Positions 50,801 through 59,086 of a DNA stretch of 64,000 nt are shown in pieces. The notes beneath the pieces were generated by a model. The model had not been told where the DNA came from and did not search any database. It saw only the letters and a list, made by a program, of their open reading frames with translations. This DNA comes from Lachnospiraceae bacterium (lineage in GTDB: Bacteria > Bacillota > Clostridia > Lachnospirales > Lachnospiraceae), in contig CABJAM010000001.1 in NCBI GenBank assembly GCA_902363555.1, forward strand, positions 186,001 through 250,000, written 5' to 3'. The position numbers were made by a program, and so were the translations under genes. Position 1 is the stretch's first letter; each line of letters begins with the position of its first letter.

Positions 50801-53686
50801 TTAAATAAATTTTTCCAGTTCCCCTAAAAGCACACGAATATCCAGCGGTTTGATGAGATAGCCGGACATGCAGGCTTCATAGGCCTGCCTTTTATCCTCA
50901 TCAAATGCGTTGGCCGTCATGGCCAGAATGGGGATCGTGGAAGCATCCTCTTTATGAGATGCCCGAATCCTTTTTGTCGCTTCAATACCGTCCATGACCG
51001 GCATACGTATATCCATAAGAATGGCAAAATAGGTTCCGGCCTTCTGTTCATTGTAGCAGGAGACAGCCTCCTGGCCATTCTGAGCCGTATCCACGATCAT
51101 TCCGTTCATCTCCAGAAGCGTTTTGGCAATTTCCAGATTCAGGTCGTTATCCTCCACCAGCAGTACCCTTCGTCCGGCCAGAGGTGTTGCGGCCAACATT
51201 TCGGATGGCGCATCCTTTTTATCACTGTCCAGCCTGGAAAATGTGTCATAGATCACGGAGCGCAGCAACGGCTTGGCTATGAAATAATTGATCCCGGCTT
51301 CGCGTGCTTCATCCTCGATATCACTCCAACTGTATGCGGTGATCATAATGATCATCGTATCCGGGCCTACCAAACGGCGTATGCGCCGGGCCGTCTCTAT
51401 ACCGTCAATGCCGGGCATTTTCCAGTCGATCATGGCAATGTCAAACATCCAATCCTCATTTAGACATTTTTCTACTTCCTCCACAGCCCGATAGCCGGAT
51501 TCCACCCAGAGCGTGTTAGCGCCAATATCATCCAGTATGTCGGCGGTCTGCTGACCGATGGCCGGATCGTCGTCTACGACCAGGACGTGAAAGCCTTTGA
51601 GCAGATTTTGCCGCTTCCGTTCCCACTCTTTTTCCTCATCATCGGAAACAAGCTGAAAGGGAATTGTTACTGTAAATATACTGCCCATAGCCTTTTCACT
51701 TTTTACCTGGATATCACCGCCCATGAGGTGTACCAGATTGTATACAATGGAAAGACCAAGACCGCTGCCCACGTTGTTGCGGGCATTGCCCGGGGATTCC
51801 TGTTCAAAGGGCTGGAACATACGATCCTTAAATTCCTGGGACATGCCGATCCCTGTATCCCGAACGACAAATTCCAGATAGGCAAAGCCATTTGTCCGGC
51901 GGCTTTCGCGGATATCCACACGGATGGTTCCGCCAGAGGGCGTAAACTTTAACGCATTGGAGAGCAGGTTCATAAGAATCTGTTTCATGCGCAGCGGATC
52001 TCCGATATAGTGGCTTTCCAGAGGCTCCTGATGACACATTTCATAAGCGATATCCTTGTCAACCGTCTGGGAATAAATAATTTCATTGATGTCACATACA
52101 AAATCCTGGAAATCAAACAGCTCATGTGCGATCTCCATTTTGTCTGTTTCAATTTTGGACATATCCAGGATATCGTTGATCAATGATAATAAATACTGGG
52201 AGGACGCGTCGATTTTGCGAAAGCAGTCCTTTACAATCTTCATGTCTCCGATTTTGAGCTGTCCGATCGTGGTCATTCCGATGATGGCATTCATGGGCGT
52301 GCGGATATCGTGGCTCATGCGGGATAAAAAGTCAGATTTTGCCTGATTGGCTGCTTTAGCCGCGATGAGTGCATCCCGGAGGAGCTGTTCCTGGCGGGCC
52401 TGTTCTGTCCGCTGGCTGTCCAGTACCTTTACAAGATTGATGGCCAGTATGTCGTCGTTGAACGGATTATCGACATAGATAATATGGATGGATATCCAGT
52501 GATAGTCACCATCAACCTCCTTTTCCTGGAGCTCCATATAAATTTCCCGTTCGCCATTGGCAAATCGCTGTAAGATCGCATCTCTGTCCAGGATGGCGGC
52601 GTAGTCCTCCTGGTAGGAGGGATATACATACGGCAGACTGCGGCGTATCATTTCCGTATAAGCGCCCTCTTTTTCAAACGCCAGCTCTTTTTGACTGCCC
52701 ACAAAGCAATTATACGTATTCTGAGTCAGATTCAGGCTTATGATCAGAGGGTAGGCGGTGTAAATGGCGGTGCGCAGATAGCTGTTTTCCATGATGCGCT
52801 CCTGCTCCTGGACCATTTCCAAACGGGCCTGCTCGGTGATATCGGTTATGACCGCCTGTATGACATCCTGGCCATTATTATTCGTGATCCTTCCCATAAC
52901 AACATTGATCCATGTATCTTCATGGTTTTTTCCAATGTATCTGCGGCGGTAGCTGATGGGGGCATTGTTTAATTCCAGCGTATCGATGGAAGAAACGATG
53001 GAGTCATAGTCAAACGGCTCCACTGTCTGCAACGGACTTTGTATTTCACTGCGAAATTCCTCCTCGGAGGAATACCCGTAAATTTTCCAGGCCATAGGAT
53101 TGGCGGAAATAATTTTATGGGAGGGGTCTGTTGAAAATTCGACAATACCGCAGGGCACTGTATTGTACAGGCGTTCCAGGAAATTCGCCTGCTGTTCATA
53201 TTCCAGGCTTTTTGCGTTAAATGCCGCCTGCAGCCGTAAAAATTCCTCGCGGCTGGATTCAATGGGGAATAATTCGTCATCTTTGATGGCGCTATATGGA
53301 ACGGAATTATGGATATGTATGGTTTCCAGTTGATCCCCATTTTCACGGAACACAAAGGTTACCCGCTGCTGGATATTGAGATATTCTTCGGCGCCCGGAC
53401 GGCTGTGGAGCCGGCTGACGCCCTCGCACAAATAGCAGCCGCCCCCAAGTTCCATGGTATGGTACTGCTCATCCGTCATGTCACAGGCGATCATGCCGTC
53501 CTTGCCCATACGAAAGCATGCGGCAACGGCTTCCCTTCCCTCGGCCTTCTGCTTTTCACCGCCGCCCAGCCACAGAATATCCTCCGCAAAGGTGGAGATC
53601 ATAAATTCCATGTCGGACTCACAGAAATAGGTTCTTAATATTTTACTGGACAGTTCCTCGACTTGCGTTAATGTGAATTTTCCCAA
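50801..53686 (-). CDS. Hybrid sensor histidine kinase: NTF2-like, PAS, HisKA, HATPase, two receivers
   Basis: A soluble kinase of about 961 residues. I place the start at TTG (53684-53686) six bases after AGAGGA. The frame stays open further upstream to 53905, but that part is translated from a MITE. Residues 1-140 form an NTF2/SnoaL-like domain (FAEDILWLGGGEKQKAEGRE). A PAS region follows (YNTVPCGIVEFSTDPSHKII) and a second sensor region. HisKA has FLSRMSHDIRTPMNAIIGM with H459, and HATPase has VRDTGIGMSQEF and GSGLGLSIVYNLV. Two receivers follow (VLVVDDDPAIGQ with MIDWKMPGIDG; VLLVEDNDLNLE with LMDIRMPVMDG). No helix-turn-helix or membrane helix is present, so it should sense cytoplasmic signals and relay phosphate. 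Confidence 0.9.
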   Translation of the reverse strand: MGKFTLTQVEELSSKILRTYFCESDMEFMISTFAEDILWLGGGEKQKAEGREAVAACFRMGKDGMIACDMTDEQYHTMELGGGCYLCEGVSRLHSRPGAEEYLNIQQRVTFVFRENGDQLETIHIHNSVPYSAIKDDELFPIESSREEFLRLQAAFNAKSLEYEQQANFLERLYNTVPCGIVEFSTDPSHKIISANPMAWKIYGYSSEEEFRSEIQSPLQTVEPFDYDSIVSSIDTLELNNAPISYRRRYIGKNHEDTWINVVMGRITNNNGQDVIQAVITDITEQARLEMVQEQERIMENSYLRTAIYTAYPLIISLNLTQNTYNCFVGSQKELAFEKEGAYTEMIRRSLPYVYPSYQEDYAAILDRDAILQRFANGEREIYMELQEKEVDGDYHWISIHIIYVDNPFNDDILAINLVKVLDSQRTEQARQEQLLRDALIAAKAANQAKSDFLSRMSHDIRTPMNAIIGMTTIGQLKIGDMKIVKDCFRKIDASSQYLLSLINDILDMSKIETDKMEIAHELFDFQDFVCDINEIIYSQTVDKDIAYEMCHQEPLESHYIGDPLRMKQILMNLLSNALKFTPSGGTIRVDIRESRRTNGFAYLEFVVRDTGIGMSQEFKDRMFQPFEQESPGNARNNVGSGLGLSIVYNLVHLMGGDIQVKSEKAMGSIFTVTIPFQLVSDDEEKEWERKRQNLLKGFHVLVVDDDPAIGQQTADILDDIGANTLWVESGYRAVEEVEKCLNEDWMFDIAMIDWKMPGIDGIETARRIRRLVGPDTMIIMITAYSWSDIEDEAREAGINYFIAKPLLRSVIYDTFSRLDSDKKDAPSEMLAATPLAGRRVLLVEDNDLNLEIAKTLLEMNGMIVDTAQNGQEAVSCYNEQKAGTYFAILMDIRMPVMDGIEATKRIRASHKEDASTIPILAMTANAFDEDKRQAYEACMSGYLIKPLDIRVLLGELEKFI

Positions 53687-53729
53687 GATTGATTCCTCTC
53701 TATACTTGATACAGGCATTAGTTACATTA

Positions 53730-53889
53730 GAGCGTGTTTGAAAAATACTTTTCGTCAGCTGTGCGTTCCACTTTGTGGGAGATTTGGCCCGAATGAAGGG
53801 CGCATAGCGGGCTATGTAACCTGAATTCGGGTCAAATATACTGCGAAGTGGGGCGTGCAGATGGCGGGAAGTATTTTTCAAACACGCTC
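53730..53889. mobile_element. 160-bp MITE with long terminal inverted repeats and TA target duplication
   Basis: Perfect inverted arms begin GAGCGTGTTTGAAAAA and extend 21 bp at each end (53730-53750 and 53869-53889). The element is flanked by TA on both sides (53728-53729 and 53890-53891). The interior is also an imperfect palindrome closing at CATAG-cggg-CTATG, so the whole element can fold as one hairpin. It has no coding capacity of its own. TA duplication suggests mobilisation by an IS630/mariner-type transposase, none of which is in the window. It sits just upstream of the hybrid kinase gene. The 434-base gap between 53686 and 54121 holds this element, the REP copy at 54010 and AT-rich sequence. 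Confidence 0.85.
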
Positions 53890-54009
53890 TAGTAAAGCAT
53901 AACACATTTTCCAGCGATAATAAAGGTTTCTTTTTTGTATAAAAAGCCTGTTAAATTACGAGTGGACAGTGGCGACGCAGAAGTTTATAATTGGTGATAG
54001 GTAATATAT

Positions 54010-54084
54010 AAGAATCGCGCTGATGCGCGAGCAGGTCATCAATTTCCTTGCGGAAATTGGTGACAAGTAATAATAAGAATCGCG
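54010..54084 (+). repeat. REP-like element bounded by 10-bp direct repeats
   Basis: CGCGC-tgat-GCGCG, AGCAGGTCA and AATTTCC-ttgc-GGAAATT repeat the element seen at 45779 and 49612. AAGAATCGCG occurs at both ends (54010-54019 and 54075-54084), and ACGCAGAAGTT occurs at 53975-53985 and 54110-54120. Confidence 0.75.
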
Positions 54085-54120
54085 TTATATTTATATTGAG
54101 GAAAGGATTACGCAGAAGTT

Positions 54121-54909
54121 ATGTATGAGCATCACGAAAAATCTATTGAAATTATGAAGCAGTTTTTTGCCCGGAGGGATGAGGTCATCGCGGTTATTTT
54201 AGGTGGTTCCGTAGCCAAGGGATGTGAGCGGCCGGATTCGGATCTGGACGCTATGGTCATTATCACACCGGAGGCTTACGCACAGCGGGTGAGCTCCAAC
54301 ACGACGGTGGAGACGATTTTTGGCCACTGCACCTATGAGGGCGGATATTTTGATACAAAGTATATGACAAAGGAATACCTGATCGCAGCAGCAGAACACG
54401 GCAGTGAACCGACACGCAATTCCTTTGATCAGGCCCGGGTGATCTATTCAAAGGACCCGGAAATCGAAGCTATTTTAAGCCGGGTTCCTGTATTTCAAAA
54501 GTCTGAGCAGGCGGAGAAAATGCTGTCGTTTTATGCTGACTATTTTCTCAACTATGGCTATTTTCTTAAAATGTGCAAGCCCGAGGGCTTCATGCGGCTG
54601 CATGCTGTAGGTGAGATCATTTACAGCGTTTACCGCATGATCCTTCAGGAGCAGGAGGTTTTGTTTCCGTGCAACCGCAGGCTTGAGGAGACGGTGGCTG
54701 CCCTTGGCGGCGCGCCGGAAAATATTGTGGCGCTGGGCCGGAAGCTGGCTGAGGACCAGACCGATGAAAGCGCGGATGCTTTTGTGAACGCATATCTGGC
54801 ATGGCGCAAATATCCTGTGCCGGAGGACAGCAGCCAGGTACTTTCCCAGTATACGGCGGATTTTGAACAATGGTGGCGGGTACCCAGACCGCTTGTTAAT
54901 GAATGGTGA
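54121..54909 (+). CDS. Nucleotidyltransferase-domain protein (Pol-beta fold)
   Basis: A 262-residue protein. The N-terminal catalytic signature is ILGGSVAKGCERPDSDLDAMV (about residues 27-47), which contains the GS motif and the two metal-binding aspartates of Pol-beta-type nucleotidyltransferases. The rest is mostly helical (FYADYFLNYGYFLKMCKPEG; LHAVGEIIYSVYRMI). Relatives include aminoglycoside adenylyltransferases, HEPN-linked MNT proteins and many uncharacterised enzymes. The ribosome site (GAGGAAAGG) is about 14 bases from the ATG, longer than ideal. It is followed directly by the second AraC-GH39 gene. I cannot name a substrate. Confidence 0.78.
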   Translation: MYEHHEKSIEIMKQFFARRDEVIAVILGGSVAKGCERPDSDLDAMVIITPEAYAQRVSSNTTVETIFGHCTYEGGYFDTKYMTKEYLIAAAEHGSEPTRNSFDQARVIYSKDPEIEAILSRVPVFQKSEQAEKMLSFYADYFLNYGYFLKMCKPEGFMRLHAVGEIIYSVYRMILQEQEVLFPCNRRLEETVAALGGAPENIVALGRKLAEDQTDESADAFVNAYLAWRKYPVPEDSSQVLSQYTADFEQWWRVPRPLVNEW

Positions 54910-54913
54910 TACA

Positions 54914-57388
54914 ATGGAAAAATTCAGCGAACATCAGGAGGGCTTCTGGTTCACTCTTTTGAGAGCGGACGATATGGAACACGTATGGCATCGGGATATG
55001 GAGATTTTGTTTATTCTCAGAGGCGGCGGCCGTATCTGCTTTGACAATACAGGCACCGTCTATACGATCCATGAGGAAGATATTTTTGTCATAAACAGCT
55101 TTGAAATGTGCACCATGGACCTGGATGCGGATACGCTGGCGCTTTCTATGAGCCTGTCCGCCGCGTTTATTTCCTCCATGAGCCCGGAAACACAATGCAG
55201 CCGGATCAATTGCCGTTCCTTTTTGTTCTCGGAGGACAAGCAGCAGCCGTTCCACCTGCTCCGCCGGGATATGGCCAATGCCTTTCAGGTGCAGTACAAA
55301 AATGAAATGCGCCATTCCCTGTATTTAAAGAGCAAGGTTGCCGTCCTGCTGGAGGATCTGGTGCGTTATTTCCTCGATGATACACCGGCGTCCTGCAATG
55401 AAGCAGGCTGGGAGCGTCTGCGCAGTGCGGTTGATTACATCCAGCAGCATTACAGGGAAAATATCACTCTGGAAGATCTGGCCGGGTACACGTACCTGAG
55501 TCCGACGTACATATCCCACAGCTTTTCAAAGTATTTAGGCATCTCCTTTACCGTTTATCTGACCCAGGTGCGTCTTGTCCATGCCATACGTCGGATGCAT
55601 GGAACGCAGACATTGACAAATATCGCCTATGAAAGCGGATTTCCCAATGTGAACGCTATGATCCATGCCTTTAAGCAGTACCGGGGCCGGACGCCGGGAG
55701 AATACCGGCAGCTCCTTAAAGCTTCGGCGGCCGGTGATGATGTGCCGGCCGCTCAGGAGCTGGTGGATGAAACCCATGAGGAATACAAGGACGTATTCGC
55801 CTCTCTGATGAAATATGCAGGCACCTGGCAGGACAGCAGTATACGCAGGGAAACCATGACAGAGCTCCAGGTGGACATGGCCGGACGGAAGCAGCGCCTT
55901 CCATGGCACTGGAAAAGGCTCATTAATGCGGGATATGCCAGAGATCTGGTCAATGGCAGTCTCCAGGCGGAAATCGCCCGGGTGCAAAAACAGGTGGGCT
56001 TTGAATATATCCGGATCAAGGGGATTCTGGATGATGATATGTGCCTGATGCGGATGGACATCCAGGACAAAACGATCATCAATTTCACTTATGTGGACGA
56101 GGTCATTGACTTCATACTTTCCGTGGATGCAAAGCCCATGATCGAGCTGGGGCATATGCCCAAGATGCTGGCTAAAAGTCCGGTGTTCAACTCCATGCGT
56201 ACCGCTGTCATTTCGCTTCCGCAAAATTACAGTCAGTGGGAGACGCTCATAAGGAATCTTGTGGAGCATCTGGACCGGCGCTATGGCACGGATAAGGTGC
56301 GGCAATGGCTGTTTTCCTGCTGGCTGCCACCGGATTATATGGATTTTGATATATGTACGGCCCAGGAGTATGAGCAGATTTATAAGCTGACGTGGCAGAC
56401 GATCAAGTCTATATGCAGGGATTTTCTTATATGCGGGCCGGGCTGCGCCAGTTATCGAAAATATATGCGCTGGTTTTTAAAAATGTGTAAGGGATGCGGG
56501 TGTATTCCCGATGTCATTACTTTCCGCTCCTTTGCCTCAGTCGTGCCGGAGGAGGAACAGAGCGGGTTAAAGCTTATAGGAAATAATTCGAGCTTTTATC
56601 TGGCTGTGAGTAAGGACGAGAACTTTTTGTATCATTCAGCAAAGGAGCTGCGCGCTATACTTGATGAGGAGCAGATGGGGGATATCCCTCTGATTTTGGA
56701 GGAGTGGAGCAATAATATATGGCAGCGGGATCTCTGCAATGATACGTGTTACAAATCGGCATATCTGTTTAAGAATGTTTTGGAAAATAACGGTCATCTC
56801 AATGGTCTTGGCTATTTTTCCATTAACGACCGTATGGACGAGGTGCCGCCCACGCCGGATATGTTCCATGGCGGCTTCGGACTTTTTACGAAAAACGGTG
56901 TTCCAAAAAGTGCGTACAGGGCGATGGAGCTGCTTGGCCAGATGGGAAACCGCCTGTTGAAAAAAGGGCCGGGGTACTTTATCAGCCAGAGTGATAACGA
57001 GGTGCAGATTTATTTATATAATTATACCCATTATGATATGCTTTACCGTTACCGCCATATGGTGAATATGACAAAGACCGACCGGTATAATGTATTTAAT
57101 CCGGGAAGCCCTATGGCCTTTCATATACAACTGGATCACATGGTTCCGGGCGCATACCGGATCTGCCGTTATGGTATCAATCGTGAGGGCGGGAGCAGCT
57201 ATGACGAGTGGGTCCGGATGGGAGCACCGGACCCGTTGGATCGTGAGGAGGAGGAGCGGCTTAAGGTTCTGTCCTGTCCGCAGTATCATGTGGAAAACGT
57301 GCAGGTTTCTCTGCCGGATGGGCGGCTTAATATTAAGGCGGACCTGGAGCCCCTTGACGTCCTGCTGATCAAAGTAAAGAAGAAATAA
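54914..57388 (+). CDS. AraC-family regulator fused to a GH39-like domain lacking the acid/base glutamate
   Basis: An 824-residue paralogue of the protein at 7228-9729, with start ATG 54914 (or 54899). It has a cupin domain (HVWHRDMEILFILRGGGR), an AraC domain (ITLEDLAGYTYLSPTYISHS; LTNIAYESGFPNVNAMIHAF) and a GH39-like barrel. At the acid/base position the motif reads CWLPPD (W470-P473) instead of WNEP, so P472 replaces the glutamate. The nucleophile-side glutamate E597 is kept (LILEEWSNN). It is therefore unlikely to be a normal retaining glycosidase and may serve only to bind a sugar or glycoside. It is cytoplasmic. It lies upstream of the GPH symporter/carboxylesterase pair, its probable target. 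Confidence 0.85.
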   Translation: MEKFSEHQEGFWFTLLRADDMEHVWHRDMEILFILRGGGRICFDNTGTVYTIHEEDIFVINSFEMCTMDLDADTLALSMSLSAAFISSMSPETQCSRINCRSFLFSEDKQQPFHLLRRDMANAFQVQYKNEMRHSLYLKSKVAVLLEDLVRYFLDDTPASCNEAGWERLRSAVDYIQQHYRENITLEDLAGYTYLSPTYISHSFSKYLGISFTVYLTQVRLVHAIRRMHGTQTLTNIAYESGFPNVNAMIHAFKQYRGRTPGEYRQLLKASAAGDDVPAAQELVDETHEEYKDVFASLMKYAGTWQDSSIRRETMTELQVDMAGRKQRLPWHWKRLINAGYARDLVNGSLQAEIARVQKQVGFEYIRIKGILDDDMCLMRMDIQDKTIINFTYVDEVIDFILSVDAKPMIELGHMPKMLAKSPVFNSMRTAVISLPQNYSQWETLIRNLVEHLDRRYGTDKVRQWLFSCWLPPDYMDFDICTAQEYEQIYKLTWQTIKSICRDFLICGPGCASYRKYMRWFLKMCKGCGCIPDVITFRSFASVVPEEEQSGLKLIGNNSSFYLAVSKDENFLYHSAKELRAILDEEQMGDIPLILEEWSNNIWQRDLCNDTCYKSAYLFKNVLENNGHLNGLGYFSINDRMDEVPPTPDMFHGGFGLFTKNGVPKSAYRAMELLGQMGNRLLKKGPGYFISQSDNEVQIYLYNYTHYDMLYRYRHMVNMTKTDRYNVFNPGSPMAFHIQLDHMVPGAYRICRYGINREGGSSYDEWVRMGAPDPLDREEEERLKVLSCPQYHVENVQVSLPDGRLNIKADLEPLDVLLIKVKKK

Positions 57389-57577
57389 GATCCCGGGGCC
57401 ACTGATCATTAATTCTTGCTATATTTATCATCAGATCTTGCTCAAGTTCATGGAGTTTTGGAGGGAACCCATAAAAGAAAGCAATCCGGCAATAGTTTAC
57501 AGTAAGGAAAAGAATAGCCCCGAAGGCGGTCATTTTATATAATCATTATCAGAGTGTGACACACAATTATAAAATTT

Positions 57578-57605
57578 GTCACCGTTCAGGCACCTGGGCG
57601 GTGAC
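57578..57605. repeat. GTCACC hairpin, possible divergent member of the GTAAC family
   Basis: GTCACCGTTCA, 6-base loop, TGGGCGGTGAC: an 11-bp stem with two G-T pairs, in the 267-base gap between the AraC-GH39 gene and the symporter. It differs from the other copies in two positions of each outer arm, so membership is less sure. A TATAAT hexamer at 57538-57543 lies just upstream without a clear -35. Confidence 0.45.
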
Positions 57606-57655
57606 ACCGATGTTGACCACGCTCAGATAAAAAGTGACCGAAGGGGGATAAATTT

Positions 57656-59047
57656 ATGTCGGAAAAAACGGCAAAGACGGCAGCCAGCAACCATGTGGAG
57701 AAGATCAGTACCTTTGAAAAGATCGCCTATGGCGGCGGTGACCTTGCCAGTAACCTGATTCTTGTATTGACCTCAACATTTGTAACCTTTTTCTACACAG
57801 ATGCATTGGGCTTAAATGCTGCGATCATCGGCAGTATTATGATGTTCTCACGTCTGGCGGACGGCATCACGGACATGCTTATGGGGTATGTGATGGACCG
57901 TGTGCGGACGAAATACGGCAAAGCCAGACCGTGGCTTTTGTGGCTGGCCATACCCATTGCCATCGCCTGTGTTCTTGTATTCCTGGTGCCAAATACCGGT
58001 GACCTGGGAAAATACATTTACGTAACCATTACATATAATCTTGTGACCACGTTCCTGTATACGATGATCAATATTCCTTACGGCGCACTGACCTCTCTTA
58101 TGAGCCGTGACCAGAATCAGCGTACAGTTATTAATATTTTCCGTATGCTTATGGCCCAGATCGGTTCTCTGATCATCAATGCGTTTACATTACCGTTTGT
58201 CAACAGCGTGGGTGGCAGCAGTAATCAAAAGAGTTGGATCATTGTTTCGATTATTTATGCCGCTATGGCCGCCGCTTTGTTCTTCCTCTGCTTTGCAAAA
58301 ACAAAGGAGCGCGTGCGTGTTTCCCTGGAGCAGAAGGAAAAGATCAACTTTGCACAATCCTTCAAGCTGCTCATAAAGAATAATTACTGGCTGCTTATCG
58401 TAGGAATCTGGGTAAGTATGGCTTTGGGAATGTCCTTAAGCGGCGCCGTAGGTACATATTATGCCAAGTATGTTTTGGGCAATGAAAATATGGCCGGATT
58501 TATCGCTTCTGTGGGTATTTTGCCGGTGATCATCTGTATGCCGCTGGTTGCGCCTTTAAGTAAAAAATACGGGAAGCGTAATGTTGCCCTTGTGGGCAGC
58601 GGCATCAGCCTCCTCGGCCAGATTTTAATGCTCATCAATCCGCAGAGCGCCACATGGCTGATCGTCTGCTCTCTTATAAAAGGTGTGGGCAGCGCGGCAT
58701 TATCCGGTACGTTATTTGCCATGGTAGCTGACACGATTGAGTATGGCCAGTGGAAAACCGGCAAGCGTGTGGAAGGTATGCTTTATTCCAGCACGACCTT
58801 TGGTGCTAAGATTGGCGCCGGTGTAGGTGGAGCGATCGCTCTGGGTGTCATCGGAGCCGCAGGCTATAATGGACTAGCTGCCGTACAGGCGGAAAGCGCT
58901 ATTGCTGCCATTAAAAACATGTACCTGATCGTGCCCATTCCATTCCTTATATTGATTCCAGTATTTTACATTTTCTATAAGCTGGATAAAATTTATCCGA
59001 CCGTAATGGCTGATCTTCAGAAACGTGAAAATGAACAGAAAAAATAG
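57656..59047 (+). CDS. GPH-family (MelB-like) glycoside:cation symporter
   Basis: A 463-residue transporter with about twelve helices and a GAAGGGGG ribosome site. Family marks: AYGGGDLASNLILVLTSTFV, MMFSRLADGITDMLMGYVMD with the conserved acidic residues, RTKYGKARPWLLW, and MVADTIEYGQWKTGKRVEGM. It is a different subgroup from the symporter at 18418. Paired after 39 bases with a type-B carboxylesterase, it probably imports an ester-bearing glycoside or small aromatic ester. Confidence 0.92.
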   Translation: MSEKTAKTAASNHVEKISTFEKIAYGGGDLASNLILVLTSTFVTFFYTDALGLNAAIIGSIMMFSRLADGITDMLMGYVMDRVRTKYGKARPWLLWLAIPIAIACVLVFLVPNTGDLGKYIYVTITYNLVTTFLYTMINIPYGALTSLMSRDQNQRTVINIFRMLMAQIGSLIINAFTLPFVNSVGGSSNQKSWIIVSIIYAAMAAALFFLCFAKTKERVRVSLEQKEKINFAQSFKLLIKNNYWLLIVGIWVSMALGMSLSGAVGTYYAKYVLGNENMAGFIASVGILPVIICMPLVAPLSKKYGKRNVALVGSGISLLGQILMLINPQSATWLIVCSLIKGVGSAALSGTLFAMVADTIEYGQWKTGKRVEGMLYSSTTFGAKIGAGVGGAIALGVIGAAGYNGLAAVQAESAIAAIKNMYLIVPIPFLILIPVFYIFYKLDKIYPTVMADLQKRENEQKK

Positions 59048-59086
59048 AAAGAAATCATAACATACATTGATTTAGGAGGTATTCTA

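Noticed and set aside
53687..53905. N-terminal extension of the hybrid kinase to an ATG at 53905.
   Set aside because: The extension is translated from the MITE and its flank; a ribosome site (AGAGGA) precedes a TTG at 53686, where family-like sequence begins.
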